A model generated the notes under the pieces. It saw only the letters and a list, made by a program, of their open reading frames with translations, ran no database searches and was not told where the DNA came from. Below, piece by piece: positions 1-5,447 of a stretch of DNA of 9,123 nt; within the stretch, counting starts at the first letter, position 1; every line of letters begins with the position of its first letter. The position numbers were made by a program, and so were the translations under genes. The stretch covers positions 1 through 9,123 of the forward strand of contig CALIDR010000207.1 of the NCBI GenBank assembly GCA_938022295.1. The letters are read 5' to 3'. This DNA is from an uncultured Burkholderiaceae bacterium. GTDB lineage: Bacteria; Pseudomonadota; Gammaproteobacteria; Burkholderiales; Burkholderiaceae_C.

Positions 1-1620
1 CAGGATCTGCGCCTGCACGCTGACGTCCAGGGCCGACGTGGGCTCGTCGCAGACGATCAGCTTGGGCTGCACCGCCAGCGCGCGCGCGATCGCGATGCGC
101 TGGCGCTGGCCGCCGCTGAACTCGTGCGGCCAGCGCTGCAGGGCGTCGCGGCGCAGGCCGACCTGGTCGACGAGGCCCTCGAGCCGCTCGCGCCGCGCGG
201 CGGCGTCCATCTCCGGCCGCAGCGCGAGCAATCCTTCCTCGAGGATGTCGAAGACGCGCATGCGGGGGTTCAGCGACGCGAACGGGTCCTGGAACACCAT
301 CTGGATCGCGCCGCGCGCGGCGCGCAGCGCAGCGCCGTCGAGCGCGAACAGGTCCTGCCCGTCGAGCAGCGCACGGCCGCCGATCTGCGCCTGGCCGCGC
401 AGCAGCTGCACGATGGCCTTGCCGGTCGTCGTTTTGCCGCAACCCGATTCGCCGACGAGGGCGAGCGCGCGCCCACGGGCGATGCCGAAGCTCACGCCGC
501 GCACCGCTTCGACGTGGCCCGCCACGCGCTGCAGCAGGCCGCGGCGGATCGGGAAGCGCACCGTCAGCGCCTGCACCTGCAGCAGCGGTGCGGCCGACGG
601 CGCCGTCGGCGCGGCGGTATCCCCACCCGACCCGGCGCGGCGGACCGGCGCTTCGGGCGCGGTGGCGCCGAGGTCGAGCAGGCAGCGCACGTGGTGCGCC
701 GCACCGACCGGCCTCAGGTCGGGCACCGTCGTCGCGCAGTGCGGCATCGCGCGGTCGCAGCGCGGCGCGAAGCGGCAGCCGGCGAAGCGCTGCGTCAGCG
801 GCGGCACGGTGCCGGCGATCGCGGCCAGCGGCTCGCCGCGCCTCCGCGCGTCGGGCAGCGCGCGCAGCAGCGCCTGCGCGTAGGGGTGGCGCGGGCGGGC
901 GAAGAAGTCGGCGGCTTCGGCGACCTCGACGATCTGCCCCGCGTACATCAGCGCCACGCGGTGCGCCATGCCGGCCACGACTGCGAGGTCGTGCGTGATC
1001 AGCAGCAGCGCCAGCCGCCGCTCGCGCTGCAGGTCGCGCAGCAGGTCGAGGATCTGGGCCTGGATCGTGACGTCCAGCGCCGTGGTCGGCTCGTCGGCGA
1101 CCAGCACGTCGGGCTCGCCGGCCAGCGTCATCGCGATCATCACGCGCTGCTTCTGGCCGCCGCTCATCCGGAACGGGTAGTCGTCGACGCGCCGCTCGGG
1201 CTCGGGGATGCCGACACGCTGCAGCCACTGGACGGCCTTCGCGCGCGCGGCGGTGCCGCGCAGCGCCGTGTGCGTCTCGATCGCCTCGACGATCTGCTCG
1301 CCCACCGTCAGCACCGGGTTCAGGCTCGTGCCCGGCTCTTGGAAGATCATGCCGATGCGCCCGCCGCGCAGCCGCCGCATCGCGGCCTCGGGCAGCGCGA
1401 GCGTGTCGGTGCCGTCGAGCTCGACGCGCCCGGCCTCGACGCGGCCGCTGTCGGGCAGCAGGCGCAGCAGCGCGAGCGCCGTCATGCTCTTGCCGCAGCC
1501 CGACTCGCCGACGAGCGCGAAGGTCTCGCCACGCTCGATCGCGAGGCTCAGGCCGTCGATCGCCTTGACGAGACAGGCGTCGCCGTCGAGCGCGACGTGA
1601 AGGTCGTCTACGCGCAGCAT
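1..1620 (-). CDS. Fused double-domain peptide ABC transporter ATPase (YejF/GsiA class), 3' end beyond window
   Basis: Powers the importer by ATP hydrolysis on the cytoplasmic face; it is a DppD-DppF-like fusion in one chain, as in YejF and GsiA. The visible 540 residues hold NBD1 with Walker A GESGCGKS (38-45), Q-loop Gln94, signature MSGGQ (152-156), Walker B VLVADEP (172-178) and switch His210. The oligopeptide C-terminal extension follows, with Cys282, Cys288, Cys295 and Cys313, the four-cysteine pattern linked to an Fe-S cluster in Dpp-type ATPases. After an Ala/Pro/Gly linker (315-345) comes NBD2: Walker A GESGCGKT (390-397), Gln444, FSGGQ (501-505) and Walker B LIVCDEP (521-527). The frame runs off the left edge before the second switch His. 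The start ATG 1620-1618 lies 5 nt after the toxin stop; an in-frame GTG at 1629-1627 overlaps that stop (GTGA) and would add three residues. Neither has a clear ribosome site, suggesting coupling to the toxin. Confidence 0.93.
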   Translation of the reverse strand, partial: MLRVDDLHVALDGDACLVKAIDGLSLAIERGETFALVGESGCGKSMTALALLRLLPDSGRVEAGRVELDGTDTLALPEAAMRRLRGGRIGMIFQEPGTSLNPVLTVGEQIVEAIETHTALRGTAARAKAVQWLQRVGIPEPERRVDDYPFRMSGGQKQRVMIAMTLAGEPDVLVADEPTTALDVTIQAQILDLLRDLQRERRLALLLITHDLAVVAGMAHRVALMYAGQIVEVAEAADFFARPRHPYAQALLRALPDARRRGEPLAAIAGTVPPLTQRFAGCRFAPRCDRAMPHCATTVPDLRPVGAAHHVRCLLDLGATAPEAPVRRAGSGGDTAAPTAPSAAPLLQVQALTVRFPIRRGLLQRVAGHVEAVRGVSFGIARGRALALVGESGCGKTTTGKAIVQLLRGQAQIGGRALLDGQDLFALDGAALRAARGAIQMVFQDPFASLNPRMRVFDILEEGLLALRPEMDAAARRERLEGLVDQVGLRRDALQRWPHEFSGGQRQRIAIARALAVQPKLIVCDEPTSALDVSVQAQIL

Positions 1621-1625
1621 CGAGG

Positions 1626-2000
1626 TCACGTCGACCCGGTCAGGGGCAGCATGCGCAGACGGTGTCGATCGAGATCGATCGAGACCAGCGCGCCCTGCGC
1701 CAGGGCGTCACGGCACTGCTCGAGGGCACGCAAGACGTGTCCCGCAATACGCTCGGGTGCGAGCTCGTCGCCACGAATCTGGACCACGCTGGGTGCCGTG
1801 CCACCGGTGGCGGCCAGGATGTCACCGAAATCGAGGTCGTGCGTGAGCACGATGTAGCGGTCCGCGCGCGCGAACGCCATCAACTCGGCATCGGAGGCCC
1901 GCGGGTCACCGACCGCCGACCAGTGAACGGCCTCGTACCCGGCATCGCGCAGCGACTCGACCCAGCGCGGGGCCAGGTTCATGTCGAGCAGCAGCCTCAA
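1626..2000 (-). CDS. DUF5615 PIN-like toxin (VapC45-like)
   Basis: A 124-residue member of the DUF5615 PIN-like family, the usual partner of DUF433 antitoxins and a presumed metal-dependent RNase. Conserved elements are LRLLLDMNLAPRWVE at the N-terminus with Asp6, HWSAVGDPRASDAELMAFA (26-44) with Asp37 and Glu39, and the hallmark THDLDFG (53-59) with Asp55 and Asp57; all acidic positions expected for catalysis are intact. The start is TTG 2000-1998, overlapping the antitoxin stop (TTGA) with GGAGG upstream. About 20 of 124 codons end in A/T by hand count, unlike the transporter genes. A perfect 10-bp tandem duplication lies near the 3' end. The stop TGA (1628-1626) is 5 nt from the ATPase ATG and overlaps a possible GTG start of it. 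The toxin role follows from family and pairing; its target is unknown. Confidence 0.88.
   Translation of the reverse strand: MRLLLDMNLAPRWVESLRDAGYEAVHWSAVGDPRASDAELMAFARADRYIVLTHDLDFGDILAATGGTAPSVVQIRGDELAPERIAGHVLRALEQCRDALAQGALVSIDLDRHRLRMLPLTGST
1665..1684. repeat. Perfect tandem duplication of a 10-bp unit
   Basis: TCGATCGAGA occurs twice in direct succession (1665-1674, 1675-1684) within the 3' part of the DUF5615 toxin, where it encodes part of the VSIDLDRHR segment. Because 10 is not a multiple of 3, a copy-number change would shift the toxin frame. It may be chance. Confidence 0.6.
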
Positions 2001-2227
2001 GCCGCCTCCAGCGGCCAGTCGCGCTCCTCGGCGCGCCATGCGGCGTAGCGCAGCGCCTGCAGCACGTCGTCACGTTCGAGGTACGGGTAGTCCTGCAGCA
2101 CGTCGTCGACGCTGCGGCCACTCGCGATGGCGCCGACGATCGTACCGACCGTCACCCGCAGACCACGAATGCACGGGCGCCCTCCCATCTGGTCGGGACG
2201 CAGCGTGATGCGATCGAAGCCTTGCAT
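1997..2227 (-). CDS. DUF433-domain antitoxin (VapB45-like)
   Basis: A 76-residue protein covering the DUF433 domain almost end to end: FDRITLRPDQMGGRPCIRG (4-22), then VTVGTIVGAIASGRSVDDVL with a helix-turn-helix, and YPYLERDDVLQALRYAAW. Proteins of this family are antitoxins that pair with DUF5615 PIN-like toxins and bind their own promoter; that is established for the family pairing, not shown for this gene. The start is ATG 2227 with GGGAGA 5 nt upstream. The stop overlaps the toxin start as TTGA, and GGAGG inside its last codons serves as the toxin's ribosome site. By hand count about 13 of 76 codons end in A/T, several times the rate in the neighbouring permease, which suggests recent acquisition. 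It separates permease 2 from the transporter ATPase. Confidence 0.9.
   Translation of the reverse strand: MQGFDRITLRPDQMGGRPCIRGLRVTVGTIVGAIASGRSVDDVLQDYPYLERDDVLQALRYAAWRAEERDWPLEAA
2005..2009 (-). promoter_or_regulatory. Ribosome binding site that fixes the DUF5615 toxin TTG start
   Basis: GGAGG lies 4 nt before TTG 2000-1998, within the last codons of the antitoxin. It is the best ribosome binding site in the window and selects the TTG over the in-frame ATG further upstream (2039), which would add 13 low-complexity residues before the family motif LRLLLDMNL. Confidence 0.65.
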
Positions 2228-2274
2228 GAGGGTCTCCCTGGTCGACGAACGGCAGCGTAGCACCGCGCGCCGGT
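2228..2274 (-). promoter_or_regulatory. Putative promoter/operator of the DUF433-DUF5615 module
   Basis: This is the largest gap in the window (47 nt). On the minus strand TGCTACGCT (2262-2254) fits an extended -10 (TG, one base, then TAnnnT). GGGAGA (2238-2233) is a good ribosome binding site 5 nt before the antitoxin ATG at 2227. A 13-nt imperfect palindrome (2262-2274, ends ACCG/CGGT) directly abuts the -10 and could be an operator; the ribosome site itself lies in a small AGGG-AGA-CCCT hairpin. All of this is weak, sequence-only evidence. Confidence 0.35.
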
Positions 2275-3723
2275 TCACGCCGACGTCTGGCGCGCCATGA
2301 GCCGTGGCCGGAACGCCCGCGCCCGCGGGTCGAACGCGTCGCGCACGCCGTCGGCGAGCAGGTTGGCCGCGAGCACGAGCGCGACCATGAACGCGAACGC
2401 GGCGGCGAAGCTCCACCACACGACCGGGTCGCGGCTCATCTCGCTGCGCGCGAGGTTGATCATGCCGCCGAAGCTCGCCATGCTCGGGTCTACGCCGACG
2501 CCGACGTAGCTCAGCACCGCTTCGTAAAGCACGAGCGCCGAGAAGTCGAGCACGGTCGTGATCAGCACCAGGTGCATCACGTTGGGCACGACGTGGCGGC
2601 GCATGATGTGCGCGGGACCGACGCCGAAGGCCTGCGCGGCCTGCACGTACTCGAGTTCGCGCAGTTTCATCGTCTCGCCGCGCACGAGGCGCGCGAGCGT
2701 CGCCCAGCCGGTCAGGCCGAGGATCAGGCACAGCAGTAAGAGCTTCAGGTCGGCGCGCTCGGCGCCGGTCTCGAACAGGTCGGGGTGCTCGTCGATGAAG
2801 ACCTGCACCATCAGCACGCAGGCGGCGATCAGCAGCACGTTCGGGATCGACGACAGCACCGTGTACAGGTACTGCACCGTCTCGTCGACCCAGCCCTTGA
2901 AGTAGCCGGCCACGACGCCCAGGCCCACCGCCAACGGCAACGTCGCCACGGTGGCGAGCGACCCGATCACGAACGCGGTGCGGATGCTCTTGAGCGCCTG
3001 GACGAGCACGCTGTTGCCGGTGCGGTCGGTGCCGAACGGGTGATAGTGACCGGCCAGCGCGGCGATCGGCCCGGCGAGCACGCACACCGCGGCCAACGTC
3101 AGCAACGCCGCGCGCAGCGGCAGCTCGGTGCGACCGGCGGCGATGTCGGCGAGGCTCGTGCGCAGCGCCAGGCCGCCGCGGCGTGCGCGCACCCCCGCGG
3201 CGAGCAGCGTCGCGAGCGCGGCCATGGCGAGCCCGCCGGCGAGGCCCGTGGCGGCGCGGCGCGCGACGTCGCCGGCGTGCTCGGTCTCGGGATCGGCGAG
3301 GTGACGGCCGGCGTGGTCCAGGCGCGGGTACACGCGCTCGGTGCGGCCGTCGACTTCGACGCTCTCCTTCGTGAAGCCGTGGGTCGCCAGCGGCTTCGAG
3401 TACGTCGTCTCCCGCATCGCGATCGGGCGCGCGAGCAGCGCGTCGAGCAGGCTCTCGGTGCGCGTGGCGTGAAACACGGGCGTGTCGGCGGCCGCCCCGG
3501 GCGCCGGCGGCAGCGCACGGCGGAAGTGCACGCTGTCGAGCAGCGCGACGGCGGCGAACAGCGCGAAGACGACGAGCGCCGAGAGCGCCGGCGCGTCGCG
3601 CAGCACCTTGCCCCAGATCGCGCGCAGGTTCGGCGTGCGCGCGACATGGCGGAAGTACAGCGCGAGCGCGGCCACCAGCGCCCACAGCGCGGCGTCAGTC
3701 CACAGCACGACGGGCTTGGGCAT
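2275..3723 (-). CDS. Peptide-type ABC transporter permease 2 (DppC/OppC/YejE class) with enlarged N-terminal half
   Basis: The second half of the channel. The C-terminal 260 residues are a normal OppC core: HPFGTDRTGNSVL (228-240), helices near 250-274, 290-311, 327-346, 382-402 and 436-456, and the EAA loop EYVQAAQAFGVGPAHIMRRH (358-377). The product is 482 residues against about 300 for OppC and 340 for YejE. The excess is N-terminal: helices near 8-24, 44-62, 160-177 and 204-224, with a hydrophilic region of about 95 residues (64-159). Arg/Lys-rich segments at 25-42 and 178-204 place that region in the periplasm by the positive-inside rule, giving nine helices with the N-terminus outside. 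The start is ATG 3723-3721, sharing one base with the permease 1 stop (TGATG), with no Shine-Dalgarno, so translation is probably coupled. After its stop a 47-nt gap leads to a toxin-antitoxin pair instead of the ATPase. Confidence 0.92.
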   Translation of the reverse strand: MPKPVVLWTDAALWALVAALALYFRHVARTPNLRAIWGKVLRDAPALSALVVFALFAAVALLDSVHFRRALPPAPGAAADTPVFHATRTESLLDALLARPIAMRETTYSKPLATHGFTKESVEVDGRTERVYPRLDHAGRHLADPETEHAGDVARRAATGLAGGLAMAALATLLAAGVRARRGGLALRTSLADIAAGRTELPLRAALLTLAAVCVLAGPIAALAGHYHPFGTDRTGNSVLVQALKSIRTAFVIGSLATVATLPLAVGLGVVAGYFKGWVDETVQYLYTVLSSIPNVLLIAACVLMVQVFIDEHPDLFETGAERADLKLLLLCLILGLTGWATLARLVRGETMKLRELEYVQAAQAFGVGPAHIMRRHVVPNVMHLVLITTVLDFSALVLYEAVLSYVGVGVDPSMASFGGMINLARSEMSRDPVVWWSFAAAFAFMVALVLAANLLADGVRDAFDPRARAFRPRLMARQTSA

Positions 3724-4706
3724 CACTGCAGGCGCACGCGCGGGTCGGCCACGGTGTAGGCGACGTCGATCAGCAGGTACGACAGCACGTACAGCACCGA
3801 GCCGAGGAAGACCATGCTGCGCACGATCGCGAAGTCCTGGCCGGCGATGGCGTCGATCACGTAAGCGCCGAGCCCGGGGATGCCGAAGAAGCTCTCGAAC
3901 ACGAGGCTGCCGAGGAACACGTACGGCAGGTACGAGCCGGCGCTGGTGAGGATCGGGATCAGCGCGTTGCGCAGCACGTGGCGGCCGAGCACGACGGTCT
4001 CGGCCAGCCCCTTCGCGCGCGCGGTGCGCACGTAGTCGCGGCCGATCTCCTCGAGGAACATCGCGCGGTACAGCCGCGCCTCGGTGCCCAGGCGCGACAG
4101 CAGGCTCAGCACCACCGGCAGCACGAGGAACTTCACGGCGTCCGGGCCGCCGGCGTAGCCCGAGATCGGCACCAGCCTGAGCACGCGCGAGAACAGGTAC
4201 TGGCCGACGATGATGTAGAAAAGGCTGCTGATCGACAGCATCACGACGCACAGCACGACGCCCCAGAAGTCGATGCGGGTGGCGCGGAAGAACACGAGCA
4301 CGAGCGCGAACGCCGTCGACGCGATCAGCTGCAGCGCGAAGATCGGCACCGCGAGCTGCAGGCTCACCCCCATGCGGGTGGCGATCTCGTGGCCGATGTC
4401 GGACGACTGCTTGGCGTCCGAGCGGCCGAAGTCGAGCACGAACAGGCTCGCCGAGCGTTCCCAGAAGATCGTGCGCGTGAGCTTGCCGGCACCCTCGGCC
4501 TGCGCGTTCCAGTACAGCGGCTTGTCGTAGCCGCGCTCGGCCTTCCACTTGTCGATCTGCTCCTGGCTCACGCGCTTGCCGCCGATGTTCAGCCGCGCCA
4601 TGTCGTCGGGCGTGTTGACGGTGAAGAAGAGCACGAACGTCAGCAGGTTGACACCGGCGAGCACGAGCACGCCGTAGCCGAGCCGGCGCAGGATGTAGTT
4701 CAGCAA
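3723..4706 (-). CDS. Peptide-type ABC transporter permease 1 (DppB/OppB/YejB class)
   Basis: Inner-membrane half-channel of the importer. The 327-residue product starts at TTG (LLNYILRRLGYGVLVLAGVN), the standard first helix of OppB-type proteins; helices follow at roughly 8-30, 113-138, 146-168, 190-205, 255-280 and 294-316. The EAA cytoplasmic loop that docks on the ATPase is seen as DYVRTARAKGLAETV at 224-238, followed by HVLRNALIPIL (243-253). Between helix 1 and 2 lies a periplasmic region of about 80 residues (NTPDDMARLNIGGKR and on), including LDFGRSD (91-97), the usual FG(D/R)S site in this family. The length is normal. It overlaps the upstream toxin by 7 nt and shares one base with permease 2 (TGATG), so the two channel halves are made together. 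Function as a peptide-class permease is firm; substrate is not known. Confidence 0.92.
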   Translation of the reverse strand: MLNYILRRLGYGVLVLAGVNLLTFVLFFTVNTPDDMARLNIGGKRVSQEQIDKWKAERGYDKPLYWNAQAEGAGKLTRTIFWERSASLFVLDFGRSDAKQSSDIGHEIATRMGVSLQLAVPIFALQLIASTAFALVLVFFRATRIDFWGVVLCVVMLSISSLFYIIVGQYLFSRVLRLVPISGYAGGPDAVKFLVLPVVLSLLSRLGTEARLYRAMFLEEIGRDYVRTARAKGLAETVVLGRHVLRNALIPILTSAGSYLPYVFLGSLVFESFFGIPGLGAYVIDAIAGQDFAIVRSMVFLGSVLYVLSYLLIDVAYTVADPRVRLQ

Positions 4707-5137
4707 GGCGCGCCCTCGGGCAGGGCGAGGCCGAGCAGGCGCGCGGCGCGGTTCAGCCGCCGATCGAAGCTGACGAAGACCGAGGTCTCGCCAGGCAACG
4801 CATGCCCGACGGCGTGCGCGGCGGCGAGCTGCACCGCGTCGTAGCCGCGCAGGCCGAACGTGTCGGCAAAGTTGGCGGCCGCCTCCACCAGTGGCTGCGT
4901 CACCTCGACGATGCGGTACAGCGGCCAGTCGGCGCGCAGCCGCCCGCGCGCGATCGTCCACACGTCGTGCGCGAGCGGCACTTCACGCTCACGGCGCGCG
5001 ATGCCCGCGTGCGCTTCAGCAAAGGTGATGCGGCACGTCGCCGGCTGCTGGCCCTCGAGCCAGGCCCACAGCGCATCGCTGCTCTCCTCGTCGACGTACA
5101 GCTTGATCAGCGCCGACGTGTCCAGGTACGGCGTCAA
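4700..5137 (-). CDS. vapC: VapC-type PIN-domain ribonuclease toxin
   Basis: PIN-domain toxins are Mg2+/Mn2+-dependent RNases that cut tRNA, rRNA or mRNA when freed from their antitoxin. The 145-residue product has the complete acidic site: Asp6 in YLDTSALIKLY, Glu41 in TFAEAHAGI, Asp100 in GYDAVQLA and Asp125 in FVSFDRRL, so it should be catalytically competent. The start is TTG 5137-5135, which overlaps the antitoxin stop (TTGA) and has GAGGA 6 nt upstream. The pairing with a Phd-like rather than AbrB-like antitoxin is common for this PIN branch. About 13 of 145 codons end in A/T by hand count, slightly more than in the transporter genes. The 3' end contains the ribosome binding site and start codon of the permease that follows, with a 7-nt overlap, so toxin and permease translation are physically linked. 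The RNA target cannot be told from sequence. Confidence 0.9.
   Translation of the reverse strand: MTPYLDTSALIKLYVDEESSDALWAWLEGQQPATCRITFAEAHAGIARREREVPLAHDVWTIARGRLRADWPLYRIVEVTQPLVEAAANFADTFGLRGYDAVQLAAAHAVGHALPGETSVFVSFDRRLNRAARLLGLALPEGAPC
4713..4717 (-). promoter_or_regulatory. Permease ribosome binding site embedded in the toxin 3' end
   Basis: GAGGG lies 6 nt before TTG 4706-4704 and is formed by the toxin's own codons for Pro-Glu-Gly. It decides the permease start: no ATG occurs in frame until after the first membrane helix. Deleting the toxin coding end would remove this site. Confidence 0.55.
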
Positions 5138-5406
5138 CCGCGGTCCTCGATCACGGCGTCGGCCACGCTGCCCACCCCCGGCGGCAACGGGTTCGGCGCG
5201 CGCCGGTGCAGCACGCCGCCGCTCGGCCGCTCGCTGATCACGCCGGCGGCGAGCAGCCGGTCGGTGATCGAGTCGCCGCTCGGCGGCGGCGGCACGAGGC
5301 GCGCCACCGGCTTGCGGTGCGACGTGATCAGCGCCGTCTCGCCGGCCTGCACGCGGCGCACGATCGCCGACAGGTGGGCCTTCAGTTCGCGGACAGTCAC
5401 TTCCAT
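5134..5406 (-). CDS. Phd/YefM-family antitoxin (partner of PIN toxin)
   Basis: Small DNA-binding antitoxin of 90 residues that should neutralise the PIN toxin next to it and repress its own promoter. The N-terminal 40 residues follow the Phd/YefM pattern: MEVTVRELKAHLS, then VQAGETALITSHRKPVARLV, the strand-helix-strand of the dimeric DNA-binding fold. The rest is Pro/Gly-rich and probably unstructured until it wraps the toxin, as is usual. ATG 5406 is chosen because the family motif begins there and GAGGT lies 5 nt upstream. An in-frame ATG at 5451-5449 overlaps the binding-protein stop (ATGA) and would add 15 residues. Its stop overlaps the toxin start as TTGA. GC3 is high (only about 4 of 90 codons end in A/T by hand count), like the transporter genes, so this module looks well adapted to the host. 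It lies between the binding-protein and first permease genes, an unexpected place. Confidence 0.85.
   Translation of the reverse strand: MEVTVRELKAHLSAIVRRVQAGETALITSHRKPVARLVPPPPSGDSITDRLLAAGVISERPSGGVLHRRAPNPLPPGVGSVADAVIEDRG
5144..5148 (-). promoter_or_regulatory. Ribosome binding site that fixes the PIN toxin TTG start
   Basis: GAGGA lies 6 nt before TTG 5137-5135, inside the 3' end of the antitoxin gene. It gives the toxin its own initiation signal in addition to the TTGA stop-start overlap, and explains why the first codon is TTG rather than a downstream ATG. Confidence 0.6.
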
Positions 5407-5447
5407 CGGGGACCTCAAATCGCTCGCGTCGCCAACGAAGTGTAGTC
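5407..5447 (-). promoter_or_regulatory. Putative promoter/leader of the Phd-VapC module
   Basis: This 41-nt gap precedes the antitoxin. Reading on the minus strand, TACACT (5444-5439) resembles a sigma-70 -10 element (4 of 6 matches) and is followed by GAGGT (5416-5412), a Shine-Dalgarno 5 nt before ATG 5406. No convincing -35 is visible upstream, where the binding-protein gene ends. An internal promoter autoregulated by the antitoxin is usual for such modules, but here it is only suggested. The equivalent gap of the other module has a similar CTACGCT. Confidence 0.3.

Noticed and set aside
124..1857. Long plus-strand open frame (577 codons) opposite the ATPase
   Set aside because: It is antisense to an unmistakable double ABC ATPase, encodes Arg/Ala/His-rich sequence with no domain, and such frames are expected at this GC content.
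1626..2039. DUF5615 toxin starting at the in-frame ATG 2039
   Set aside because: It adds 13 residues read from the antitoxin gene before the conserved motif, whereas TTG 2000 has GGAGG just upstream.
2228..2274. Transposition scar or target-site duplication marking insertion of the module
   Set aside because: I could not find a direct repeat at 2228-2274 and around 1620-1630 that would mark such an event; comparison with an empty site would be needed.
1997..3685. DUF433 antitoxin as the C-terminus of a 562-residue fusion
   Set aside because: The N-terminal part is an out-of-frame, Arg-rich reading of permease 2. A good ribosome site and ATG at 2227 define the antitoxin alone.
2785..3759. 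Plus-strand open frame opposite permease 2
   Set aside because: His/Arg/Gln-rich antisense artefact; the opposite strand encodes a clear membrane permease with an EAA loop.
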